Assembly (NCBI GenBank): GCA_910586615.1
Contig: CAJUJP010000067.1
Coordinates: forward strand, 1 to 16,184
DNA: 16,184 nucleotides
Direction of reading: 5' to 3'
DNA from: an uncultured Lachnospiraceae bacterium
Lineage (GTDB): Bacteria > Bacillota > Clostridia > Lachnospirales > Lachnospiraceae
The stretch's first letter is position 1, and every line of letters starts with the position of its first letter. The notes under the pieces are model-generated. The model did no database searches, had not been told where the DNA came from, and was given only the letters and a program-made list of their open reading frames with translations. This document shows positions 8,801 through 14,731 of this stretch, in pieces. The position numbers and the translations under genes are program-made.

Positions 8801-9444
8801 TATACTTTAGCTTTTTCAGATTGTTTCTCCAGCGGCCCGATCTGATTTTCCAGTTCGGCAAGAATATCGTTGACACGCAGCAGATTCTGCTTCTCATCTT
8901 CCAGCTTCTTCTGTGCCGCATATTTCCTGCGCTTGAATTTGACGATACCGGCTGCCTCGTCAAACAGTTCCCTTCGCTCTTCCGGCTTGCCGCTGAGGAT
9001 CTTATCGATCTGTCCCTGACCGATAATAGAATAGCCCTCTTTACCGATACCTGTATCATAAAACAACTCGTTGACATCCTTCAAACGGCATACGGCGCCG
9101 TTGATCATATATTCACTCTCACCGGAACGGTACAGCCTTCTGGAAACCGTCACCTCATCATAGTCGATCGCCAGCTGGTGGTCCGCATTGTCAAGGGTGA
9201 TAGCCACATAGGCATAGCCCAGAGGTTTACGCATCTCCGTTCCGGAAAAAATCACATCCTGCATACTGGCTCCACGAAGCTGCTTGATCCGCTGCTCTCC
9301 CAGCACCCATCTGACGGCATCCGCCACATTACTCTTGCCGGAACCGTTTGGTCCCACAATACCGGTAATACCGTTATGGAATTTAAAATTGATCTTGTTT
9401 GCAAAGGACTTAAACCCATGCACCTCTATACTTTTTAAATACAT
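5884..9444 (-). CDS. smc: Chromosome segregation protein SMC
   Basis: A 1186-residue structural-maintenance-of-chromosomes ATPase that, with ScpA and ScpB, organises and helps segregate the chromosome. The order is canonical: N-terminal head with Walker A GPNGSGKSN at 31-39, a long coiled coil to about 505, a hinge at about 510-675 (GYGGSVKAVM, then a glycine-rich VPGGAISGGAF near its end), a second coiled coil, and the C-terminal head. The ABC signature is MSGGEKSL near 1090 (Met in place of the common Leu) and Walker B is CLLDEIEAALDE near 1115-1126. Length is normal and no frame break is seen. The start matches the family N-terminus (MYLKSIEVHGFKSF), with GAGAGG upstream. It follows rnc by 54 bp. 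Confidence 0.98.
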   Translation of the reverse strand: MYLKSIEVHGFKSFANKINFKFHNGITGIVGPNGSGKSNVADAVRWVLGEQRIKQLRGASMQDVIFSGTEMRKPLGYAYVAITLDNADHQLAIDYDEVTVSRRLYRSGESEYMINGAVCRLKDVNELFYDTGIGKEGYSIIGQGQIDKILSGKPEERRELFDEAAGIVKFKRRKYAAQKKLEDEKQNLLRVNDILAELENQIGPLEKQSEKAKVYLKKKEELKTLDVNVFLLENVRVRQQLADVDGKLKIAGGDLDETTRKYEHIKEEYEQVQSRIELLEQAIETARSTLTDTGVMRSKLEGEINVLKEQIHSAEGNEEHLQNRIRSIQEQIDERTAEKDKILTEKGETDGKLEELERARTEARQLLEETQGRIAELNNHIETGKNTIIDALNNRATIKSKLGRYDTMLEQVKIRKAELNSRLLRAKSDEAAQTENIKKLEEEFEAVNVVIRELNEKQESMEEQLAGLREELAGRDQKLRDTQVLYHQEKSKLEALANLTERYEGYGGSVKAVMERKGQEKGIIGVVADIIQAEAKYETAIETALGGNIQNIVTEDEETAKRMISHLKKTRAGRATFLPLTSITRPQEFKNPEALKEEGVIGMADELVKVDKKYRNVAKAMLGRIVVIDNVDHAVKIARKFDYGIRMVTLEGELLVPGGAISGGAFKNNSNLLGRRREMEELEKKVKQYVVDVDRLLNDIEETKRRRNKLRLEIEDVKGQLQRKFIEQNTARMNVMQARDKKSETEEGFGELKTEEQDIELQIKEIQTGKDEIARELEDSEALEKNVEVQIAEFQKLLEEKRAEESGQAARVSEWDVEVEKMRQGVDFQRQNLERVEGELARHTSELTEVQEGLHLGKEEVERKKASILEIEKTIASSYTAQTDAEQKLKEDIATKEELSTRQKNFFTSREELAQRMTALDKEVYRLNSQKERMEESIESQINYMWDEYEITLSDAESLKDDEMNDLPAMKKEITALKDAIKKLGDVNVNAIEDYKNLMERYTFLKTQHDDLVEAEKTLMGIIEELDTSMRKQFNEKFAEINREFDKVFKELFGGGKGTLELIEEEDVLEAGIRIIAQPPGKKLVNMMQMSGGEKSLTAICLLFAIQNLKPSPFCLLDEIEAALDESNVGRFAKYLHKLTKNTQFIVITHRRGTMEKADRLYGITMQEKGISTLVSVNLIDKELDD

Positions 9445-9498
9445 ATGTACCTCTCGTCTGAATACTTCTTTCCTGCCCGCACGGTTCTGCAGATTTTA

Positions 9499-10221
9499 TC
9501 ACAGCTGATTGAAACCCTTTTCATTCCCCGCCCCGGAAAATCCGGACGCGACCAGCGCTTCATAAGCCGCTTTCTGCTCCGCCGCTTTCTTGGAATGCCC
9601 GGTTCCGCTTCCTGCCTTCACGTCATCTACCCATGCTTCCACCACGAAAACCTTGTCATGTTCGGGGCCTTCCTCCCGCACAAGCTCATAATGCAGTTTT
9701 CCCCGGTTCTCTTTCTGCACTTCTTCCTGCAGGATCGTCTTGGCATCATAAAAAAGCTGCTTATGTTCCAAATCTGATAAAATAAAACGATGGATAAAAC
9801 ACTTTGCCTGTTCTATGCCGCTGTCCAGATATATGGCACCGATCACGGCCTCCATAACGTCGGAAATAATGGAATCCCTGTTTCTTCCGCCGGTGGCTTC
9901 TTCCCCTTTGCCAAGCAGGATATATTTTTCCAGACTGATTTCTCTGGCGCAGTATGCCAATGCCGGTTCGCAGACAACAGAGGAACGGTATTTTGTCATT
10001 TTCCCTTCCGGCATATCAGGATTCTCCTGAAAGATATAATCGCTGCTGATCAGTTCAAGCACTGCATCTCCCAGAAATTCCAGCCTTTCATAATTTTCAA
10101 ATTTATTGATCTTCTGTTCATTGGCAAAAGAACTGTGAGTCAGCGCCTGCCGCAGAAACAGCCTGTTCTGAAAGCAGTAGCCTATCTTTTGTTCCAACTG
10201 TGCCATCTTTTCTTCTAACAT
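9499..10221 (-). CDS. rnc: Ribonuclease III
   Basis: A 240-residue double-strand-specific endoribonuclease that processes rRNA precursors and structured mRNAs. The catalytic domain has the signature ERLEFLGDAVLEL at 45-57 and the second metal-binding segment SDVMEAVIGAIY at about 120-131. A double-stranded RNA-binding domain follows at about 158-225, ending in the typical SKKAAEQKAAYEAL. The start chosen is the ATG at 10221 because GGAGG (10227-10231) sits exactly 5 bases before it. The frame is open 6 codons further to an ATG at 10239, but that codon lacks a ribosome binding site and the GGAGG would then be inside the gene. It lies between acpP and smc in the usual Firmicute order, after a hairpin that may reduce read-through from acpP. 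Confidence 0.96.
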   Translation of the reverse strand: MLEEKMAQLEQKIGYCFQNRLFLRQALTHSSFANEQKINKFENYERLEFLGDAVLELISSDYIFQENPDMPEGKMTKYRSSVVCEPALAYCAREISLEKYILLGKGEEATGGRNRDSIISDVMEAVIGAIYLDSGIEQAKCFIHRFILSDLEHKQLFYDAKTILQEEVQKENRGKLHYELVREEGPEHDKVFVVEAWVDDVKAGSGTGHSKKAAEQKAAYEALVASGFSGAGNEKGFNQL

Positions 10222-10226
10222 GAAAT

Positions 10227-10231
10227 CCTCC
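10227..10231 (-). promoter_or_regulatory. Ribosome binding site fixing the rnc start
   Basis: GGAGG on the minus strand, 5 bases before the ATG at 10221. It argues against the upstream in-frame ATG at 10239. Confidence 0.8.
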
Positions 10232-10330
10232 GCAATCATCGAACAGGAAGGTTCCCCTCCCCTGCCTGCTGCCCAGTCCGCACACCGTTTTAACGGCAGA
10301 TTTCCTTATGCGGGCCTGCGCACCAACATG

Positions 10331-10361
10331 GAAAAGCCCCTTCTTACGAAAAGGGCTTTTC
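10331..10361 (-). terminator. Hairpin between acpP and rnc, terminator or attenuator
   Basis: GAAAAGCCC and GGGCTTTTC form a perfect 9-bp stem, starting 10 bp after the acpP stop. On the minus strand the 3' arm ends in TTTTC, then CATG, so the U-tract is short. Partial termination is likely, which would let acpP be expressed well above rnc and smc. Confidence 0.6.
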
Positions 10362-10371
10362 ATAATTACCT

Positions 10372-10602
10372 TTATGACATAGAACCTTTGATCAGCTCAA
10401 CCGCTTCCCCCACCGTCGTGATATGCTCCACCTTCTCAGCCGGAATCTCTATTTCAAACGCCTCCTCGATCCCCATAACGATCTGAAATACATCAAGGGA
10501 ATCCGCACCCAGATCTTCCGTAAAAGTGGTTTCCAGGGTGATCTCCTTTGGATCCACGTTCAATACATGCGCTATCACTTCTTTTAATTTATCTAATTCC
10601 AT
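10372..10602 (-). CDS. acpP: Acyl carrier protein
   Basis: A 76-residue acidic protein carrying growing acyl chains on a phosphopantetheine arm for fatty acid and phospholipid synthesis. The attachment serine is Ser35 in LGADSLD, and the acidic recognition helix II follows (SLDVFQIVMGIEEAFEIEIP). Valine and phenylalanine after DSLD replace the commoner TVE, a modest variation. Length is typical. The ATG has AAAGGGGGC upstream, with a 10-bp palindrome GGCGGCCGCC (10606-10615) between the purine run and the start. It lies 84 bp after plsX with no terminator between, so the two are likely cotranscribed; PlsX uses acyl-ACP, which fits. Confidence 0.97.
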   Translation of the reverse strand: MELDKLKEVIAHVLNVDPKEITLETTFTEDLGADSLDVFQIVMGIEEAFEIEIPAEKVEHITTVGEAVELIKGSMS

Positions 10603-10686
10603 GCCGGCGGCCGCCCCCTTTATCTTCTCTGCAATACTTCAAATCATGCACCTTCCGATATAACGTTTCAACAGCGCAGATGTGCT

Positions 10687-11718
10687 CTATTTATCCTCTT
10701 CAGCTACAGACTCTTCGTTGAGGATCATCTCCCTGATCTTCTCATTGATCTTCTGCTCCGTAAAAGTAATACACTGTAAGATAGAATTTTTGATCTCCAC
10801 AGATTTGGAACTGCCGTGCGTCTTCACTACCAGTCCCTTTAATCCCAGAAGCGGTGCGCCGCCGTACTGCTCAAGGTCGAACGCTTTCAGCGTCTGCTTC
10901 AGTGCAGGCTTCACAAGAAGCGCGCCGATCTTGCTCCGAAGACTCGTCATCATGCCCGCCTTCACCTTCTTGATCAGTGTATTGCCAACCCCTTCATAAG
11001 TCTTCAAAACCACATTTCCCACAAAGGCCTCGCAAACAACCACATCCGCCGCCCCCGCCGGAATATCTCTGGCTTCAACGCTTCCGATAAAATTGATGTC
11101 GGGACAGTTTTTCAAAAGAGGGAACGTCTCCTTCACCAATGCGTTGCCCTTTTCCTCCTCCGCGCCGATGTTCACGATCCCGACCTTCGGATTCTTTACG
11201 CCCATTACATGTTCCATATATACAGATCCCATCTTGGCAAACTGCACCAGATGAGAAGGTCTTGCATCTACATTCGCACCACAGTCTATCAGCAGAGAAC
11301 ATCCCGTCTCCGTAGGGATAAGCGGTGCCAGCGGCGGTCTCTCCACCCCTTTGATTCTTCCTACAATAACCTGTCCGCCTACCAGCGTCGCTCCGGTGCT
11401 GCCCGCCGACACGAAAGCATCGCACGTCCCGTCTTTTACAAGATTCAGCGCTTTTACAAGAGAGGAATCCTTCTTCTTACGGATCGCCATAACAGGAGGT
11501 TCCGCCGTCTCGATCACTTCCGTGGCGTTCACCACCTCAAGCTGTTCTTTCCGATATGTATAGCCCGCAAGCTCTCTCTCCAGCACATCCTGCTGTCCAA
11601 CCAGATAAACTTTTACCTTGCCGCTCTCATTGACAGCTTCCACTGCGCCCTTTACAATCTCTACCGGAGCGTTGTCACCGCCCATCGCGTCTACCGCCAC
11701 TTTTACGAATTCACCCAT
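10687..11718 (-). CDS. plsX: Phosphate acyltransferase PlsX
   Basis: A 343-residue peripheral membrane enzyme that converts acyl-ACP and phosphate to acyl-phosphate, the acyl donor for PlsY in phosphatidic acid synthesis. The family N-terminus VAVDAMGGDNAP is at 7-18, followed by SAGSTGAT near 98-105 and CEAFVGNVVLKT, all expected. I place the start at the ATG at 11718, which gives the usual PlsX length and N-terminus, with GGGG about 13 bases upstream. The frame extends 16 codons upstream to an ATG at 11766, but that stretch (glycine-, serine- and arginine-rich) is not part of the family and has no good ribosome binding site. It has its own promoter candidate at 11819-11847, separate from rpmF. 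Confidence 0.95.
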   Translation of the reverse strand: MGEFVKVAVDAMGGDNAPVEIVKGAVEAVNESGKVKVYLVGQQDVLERELAGYTYRKEQLEVVNATEVIETAEPPVMAIRKKKDSSLVKALNLVKDGTCDAFVSAGSTGATLVGGQVIVGRIKGVERPPLAPLIPTETGCSLLIDCGANVDARPSHLVQFAKMGSVYMEHVMGVKNPKVGIVNIGAEEEKGNALVKETFPLLKNCPDINFIGSVEARDIPAGAADVVVCEAFVGNVVLKTYEGVGNTLIKKVKAGMMTSLRSKIGALLVKPALKQTLKAFDLEQYGGAPLLGLKGLVVKTHGSSKSVEIKNSILQCITFTEQKINEKIREMILNEESVAEEDK

Positions 11719-11800
11719 AATGATAAATGCGCCCCTTTTCCTGCTGCCGGCTTCACCCGCAGACATATTTACGAATCGTTATGCTTAATTCATATTCCGC

Positions 11801-11821
11801 ATTAAGACATCATATATTAAT
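11801..11821 (-). promoter_or_regulatory. Possible operator overlapping the plsX -10 box
   Basis: An imperfect inverted repeat with arms ATTAA and TTAAT spans these 21 bases and overlaps the -10 box by three. Its right half on the minus strand, GTCTTAAT, resembles what I remember of Bacillus FapR sites, and the position before plsX suits a lipid-synthesis repressor. The spacing differs and no fapR gene is in the window, so this is tentative. Confidence 0.25.
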
Positions 11822-11847
11822 ATACTAAATATACCTATAAAAATCAA
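11819..11847 (-). promoter_or_regulatory. Sigma-A promoter for plsX-acpP
   Basis: On the minus strand, TTGATT (11842-11847), 17 bp, then TATATT (11819-11824). Five of six -10 bases and four of six -35 bases match consensus with ideal spacing. The leader to the plsX start is about 95 bases. It lies 32 bp downstream of the miniature element's flanking duplication. Confidence 0.75.
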
Positions 11848-11878
11848 GGTAAAAGCAAAAAAATGGATTGCCGTGCCA

Positions 11879-11886
11879 CAAAAAAC
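11879..11886. repeat. Target-site duplication, left copy
   Basis: CAAAAAAC immediately precedes the GTTAC terminus of the element at 11887. The identical octamer follows the other terminus at 12040-12047. Confidence 0.8.
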
Positions 11887-12039
11887 GTTACAATTCACAC
11901 CTATGCCAGATTTCGCATTAATTTACGGTTATCCAGTGTGAATTGCAACGATGATGCACACAAAATGCCAAAAAACAGGCATTTTGGCGCTGGCTCCGAC
12001 ACCATGCAGCAAGTGCATGGTGCGGGTGTGAACAGTAAC
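11887..12039 (+). mobile_element. Complete 153-bp miniature inverted-repeat element (MITE-like)
   Basis: The element starts GTTACAATTCACACC (11887-11901) and ends GGTGTGAACAGTAAC (12025-12039), the reverse complement of GTTACTGTTCACACC; the 15-bp ends match at 13 positions. An exact 8-bp direct repeat, CAAAAAAC, flanks it. Inside are two perfect 9-bp stem-loops: 11961-11986 (CAAAATGCC/GGCATTTTG, 8-base loop) and 12000-12022 (CACCATGCA/TGCATGGTG, loop GCAAG). A third copy of the terminal motif, GTGTGAATTGCAAC at 11936-11949, closes off the left 63 bp as a smaller inverted-repeat unit. It has no coding capacity and must have been moved by a transposase from elsewhere. An 8-bp duplication is compatible with several families (for example IS256, IS66, ISL3), and I cannot choose between them. 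Confidence 0.85.
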
Positions 12040-12047
12040 CAAAAAAC
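12040..12047. repeat. Target-site duplication, right copy
   Basis: CAAAAAAC directly follows the GTAAC end of the element and matches 11879-11886 at all eight bases. Confidence 0.8.
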
Positions 12048-12082
12048 CAGACGGATTGCACCCTCGTCATCGCGTTACAGAC

Positions 12083-12125
12083 AAAAAAAGAATCAAGAGT
12101 CATATATGTTTACAACTCTTGATTC
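12083..12125 (-). terminator. Intrinsic terminator after rpmF
   Basis: On the minus strand, GAATCAAGAGT and ACTCTTGATTC form a perfect 11-bp stem around a 14-base loop and run directly into seven T residues. It starts 17 bp past the rpmF stop codon. This separates yceD-rpmF from plsX. Confidence 0.93.
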
Positions 12126-12142
12126 CTCTGCGTTTCTTACAA

Positions 12143-12322
12143 TTAATCAACTGCAATGATTTCTTTTTTGTTGTATGTGCCGCACTTCTTACATACTCTG
12201 TGGGGTACCATCAAAGCACCGCATTTGCTACATTTCACCAATGTAGGAGCAGTCATCTTCCAGTTTGCTCTTCTCTTATCTCTTCTACCTTTAGAAGATT
12301 TGTTCTTAGGACAAATAGACAT
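12143..12322 (-). CDS. rpmF: 50S ribosomal protein L32
   Basis: A 59-residue ribosomal protein of the large subunit. It begins MSICPKNKSSKGRRDKRRAN, the basic N-terminal extension of bacterial L32, and carries the four-cysteine zinc-binding form: Cys31 and Cys34 in CSKCG, Cys44 and Cys47 in CKKCG. It ends EIIAVD. Translation of the minus strand is uninterrupted from ATG at 12322 to TAA at 12143-12145. Its ribosome binding site AAGGAGGTG is formed by the last codons of yceD, and only two bases separate the yceD stop from the rpmF ATG, so the two genes are tightly coupled. This yceD-rpmF pairing is widely conserved. Confidence 0.97.
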   Translation of the reverse strand: MSICPKNKSSKGRRDKRRANWKMTAPTLVKCSKCGALMVPHRVCKKCGTYNKKEIIAVD

Positions 12323-12324
12323 TG

Positions 12325-12852
12325 TTACACCTCCTTATTCCCGTTAAAGATATCCTTTATTACTGCCATCCTTGGATCAGGAACAAAAGTATCACAATCA
12401 CATGTTCCCGTATTCAGATCCTTGCCGCACTGACGGCAGATTCCTTTACAGTCAGGCTTGCATAAGACCTTCATAGGCCAGTTCATTACGATTTCACTGT
12501 TTAGTAAGTCTTCCACGTTGAACTGACAGCCATCCATAAATTCCTGCTCTTCTTCCCCGTCAGGTATGGCTTCTGCCATGTCCGGCGCAAACACTTCTCT
12601 GTCAAACCGAAGACCCATTGTCTGCTTCACAGGCTTCAGGCATCTGTCACAGTTCATGGCAAATGTAATTTCCGTACTGCCCGTGATCCGTGCTTTCCCT
12701 TTACCGATATTGGTAAAAGTCAGATCCACCGGTCTTTTGTCAGACACCAGAAATACCGTATTGCCGATTATAACCTGCTCAAGCTCCGATTCCACCTGCA
12801 TCGTGACTTCTTTGCCTTCATTTGTAAACACATCAGTTAAGTTCACGAACAT
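12325..12852 (-). CDS. yceD: YceD/DUF177 family protein, cotranscribed with rpmF
   Basis: A 175-residue DUF177 (YceD) protein, a family almost always encoded before rpmF and linked in other bacteria and plastids to 23S rRNA accumulation; the exact role is unsettled. The N-terminal half is beta-rich. Cysteine pairs are striking: CDRC at 68-71, and CKPDCKGICRQCG at 131-143 followed by CDC at 151-153, a layout consistent with metal binding. An acidic linker (about 98-108) lies between. The start has AGGAG eight bases upstream, and a perfect-consensus promoter lies just before it. The final codons AAG GAG GTG double as the rpmF ribosome binding site. Confidence 0.93.
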   Translation of the reverse strand: MFVNLTDVFTNEGKEVTMQVESELEQVIIGNTVFLVSDKRPVDLTFTNIGKGKARITGSTEITFAMNCDRCLKPVKQTMGLRFDREVFAPDMAEAIPDGEEEQEFMDGCQFNVEDLLNSEIVMNWPMKVLCKPDCKGICRQCGKDLNTGTCDCDTFVPDPRMAVIKDIFNGNKEV

Positions 12853-12878
12853 AGTTGACTCCTATTCACACTCAAACA

Positions 12879-12907
12879 ATTATACCTATGAGCCTATGGT
12901 TTGTCAA
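12879..12907 (-). promoter_or_regulatory. Perfect-consensus sigma-A promoter for yceD-rpmF
   Basis: On the minus strand, TTGACA (12902-12907), 17 bp, then TATAAT (12879-12884). Both hexamers are exact consensus. The expected start lies about 20 bases before the yceD ATG, giving a very short leader. Confidence 0.95.
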
Positions 12908-12911
12908 CCAT
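12896..12911. repeat. Inverted repeat overlapping the yceD -35 box
   Basis: ATGGTTTGTCAACCAT has perfect 6-bp arms around TGTC and contains the whole -35 hexamer. A CCTATG direct repeat (12885-12890 and 12893-12898) lies beside it. This could be an operator or chance. Confidence 0.5.
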
Positions 12912-12982
12912 AAATTTTCCAGCAATGCCCTTCTCCGGTAATGCCCATTCATCAAAGCCGGTCCGTTCATATTTCCGCTGCT

Positions 12983-14596
12983 TCACTGCCTGTTCGACAC
13001 GATCCGTATTTCCTTTCTCCCCTTTTTAAAGGTTACGTCCCGATACTCCGAATGCAGTTCTTCCCGCACCCCGTTTATGATAATAATACATCCCCCGTTG
13101 GCAGTGCCGCTGACAATAACTTTTCCCTCTGCCGAACGACGATTGATATCAATCAGTTCCTCCCGCCTCGTAGAAATCTCTTTTAATTTAAGCTGATAGT
13201 TAATCTTTCTGCGCGTCTGTTCTGCTTTCTCCTGATTCCGCTCAGGAGTTGCCGGCTGTGTCTTTAACTGCCATACAACAAGATCCAGCGCATCTTCGGC
13301 ATCTTTCATTTTATTCTGGTATTCTTCCATCAGGCGGTCGATCTCCCCCATCTTCTGCTTAAATTCACAATCCAGGCCGATAACCAGCTGGGTGGTTACC
13401 CCGGCACGGTTTCCGATCGAAGCCGCCGTGATCTGTTCCACCGCCGTAACCGTACCGCCGATGATATTGCCCCGGTTACCGGCAATCACCACCCTCTGCC
13501 CCGCTTCCACCTCACAGTTCATCAAAGCGCCCGTATTGATCTCTGTTCCCGCATAAACCTGTGTTTGTTCTAAAAAGCGCGCCATAACAGTACCACCTGC
13601 ACGAATGACACCATTCCCGGAGCCTTGCATTCCGTTTTTCAAAATAACATCCTTTCCCGCAAAAAGACGCGCCGTTTCCACATGTCCGTTTACGGTAATG
13701 TTTCCGGTTGTTTTTACGGTAACACCGGCAAATACATTGCCCTGTACAAGCACGTCTCCATGAAAATCCACATCCCCGGTAGCAGCATCCAGATTGCCTT
13801 TGATCACATAGATTGGCGTTACAGTCAGCCGGTCTCCTGCCACTGTCACATTCCCCTCAGTGTCCGCAAAATATTTGCTTCCGCTTTCGTCCGGACTGCA
13901 GCGTTTACACTGTAACGGCGGCAATTCTTTTCCCTCATAGGCATCAATGGTATTTCCCAGCACATCCCTTCCGGTCACCGCCGGCAGCGGAGGGTGATAG
14001 GTAACGAGAAGCTGCCCTTTCGTCACAAGTTCTATCTTCCCCAGCACATTATAATCTACCGAACCGTCCGGCAGAATGATCGGCTTTGTTGCCGGCTGCG
14101 GGTCAAAATGATATTCAAAAAAGCCATCCCGCCCGTCCTTTGCGGCAATGCCGGATGCAACTGGAACCTCCTCATAATTCTTCTTCCCCTGTGTAAGCTC
14201 CTGAAGTGTTTTTTCCCGGATTCCAAAAACGATCCCGTTTTCCTTTAACAAACTGTTAAGCTCTTCAAGTGAAAAAGTACGGTATAAGGTAAGCAGAACC
14301 TCCATCCGCGTCTCATTGATGCGAAGGAGATAATCTGAATCGCTTATAATATTTGAATCACCCTGGACAGCTTCTTCTCCGGAATCACCGGACACCGTCT
14401 CCTCTCCGGAATAGCGGGAGCCGTTTTTACCTTTGGAAATGAAACGTTCTTCCGGTGAAAGAAACATTGTTTTCTCCACTTCATTTTTCTCCAAAGCTGC
14501 CTGTTCCGTCTCCGCTGCCTGAACTGTCTCATATTTTCCTGTATGACCAGCCTGTTCTTCTTTCTTTTTCTTTCCCGCCTGATTAAAAAATCCCAT
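12983..14596 (-). CDS. FapA (DUF342) family polymer-forming protein
   Basis: A 537-residue protein of the FapA/DUF342 family. Its members have a right-handed beta-helix core; the cellular role in Firmicutes is poorly known. Residues 1-85 are low complexity and charged, with a tandem 9-residue repeat SGEE[TA]V[SQ]GD at 63-80. DUF342 starts near 90; PDGSVDYNVLGKIEL at 176-190 and AVTGRDVLGN at 206-215 are family landmarks. The beta-helix occupies about 262-400, with short repeating strands such as GDVLVQGNVFAGVTVKTTGN. A helical, coiled-coil stretch follows at about 405-490, then a final strand segment to 537. The ATG at 14596 is preferred because AGGAG (14606-14610) lies 9 bases upstream; a GTG seven codons earlier (14617) is also open but would put that site inside the gene. 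It has its own promoter at 14681-14709. Confidence 0.9.
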   Translation of the reverse strand: MGFFNQAGKKKKEEQAGHTGKYETVQAAETEQAALEKNEVEKTMFLSPEERFISKGKNGSRYSGEETVSGDSGEEAVQGDSNIISDSDYLLRINETRMEVLLTLYRTFSLEELNSLLKENGIVFGIREKTLQELTQGKKNYEEVPVASGIAAKDGRDGFFEYHFDPQPATKPIILPDGSVDYNVLGKIELVTKGQLLVTYHPPLPAVTGRDVLGNTIDAYEGKELPPLQCKRCSPDESGSKYFADTEGNVTVAGDRLTVTPIYVIKGNLDAATGDVDFHGDVLVQGNVFAGVTVKTTGNITVNGHVETARLFAGKDVILKNGMQGSGNGVIRAGGTVMARFLEQTQVYAGTEINTGALMNCEVEAGQRVVIAGNRGNIIGGTVTAVEQITAASIGNRAGVTTQLVIGLDCEFKQKMGEIDRLMEEYQNKMKDAEDALDLVVWQLKTQPATPERNQEKAEQTRRKINYQLKLKEISTRREELIDINRRSAEGKVIVSGTANGGCIIIINGVREELHSEYRDVTFKKGRKEIRIVSNRQ

Positions 14597-14680
14597 ATCA
14601 AATCTCTCCTGCCGCACTTCCTTCGTCCAAAGCCACGCCCGTACCCGCGGATATGATTCTGCGAAGCATCTCCTAAATCC

Positions 14681-14709
14681 ACTATAAAAGTTTCCGCAAA
14701 AGCTGTCAA
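14681..14709 (-). promoter_or_regulatory. Sigma-A promoter for fapA
   Basis: On the minus strand, TTGACA (14704-14709), 17 bp, then TATAGT (14681-14686). The -35 is exact and the -10 differs at one base. The leader is about 75-80 bases to the ATG at 14596. Confidence 0.88.
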
Positions 14710-14731
14710 TTCCTTCCGGCCATTCTCTTCT

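Larger units (their letters stand above)
11719..12142. other. Intergenic region between rpmF and plsX
   Basis: This 424-bp gap contains, in the minus-strand direction, the rpmF terminator (12083-12125), the miniature element with its target duplication (11879-12047), the plsX promoter (11819-11847) with a possible operator (11801-11821), and about 80 bp of leader. A 98-codon plus-strand frame at 11863-12159 crosses the element and the terminator and is not a believable gene. Confidence 0.8.

Noticed and set aside
10118..10363. 81-codon minus-strand open frame between acpP and rnc
   Set aside because: It begins within the acpP hairpin and overlaps the rnc start out of frame; no ribosome binding site.
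11766..11766. Upstream plsX start at 11766 (16 extra residues)
   Set aside because: No ribosome binding site and the extra residues do not fit the PlsX N-terminus; the ATG at 11718 is preferred.
11863..12159. 98-codon plus-strand open frame crossing the miniature element
   Set aside because: It spans the element, its target duplication and the rpmF terminator, has no ribosome binding site and no family features. Such frames are by-products of the repeat and may be mis-annotated as small proteins elsewhere.
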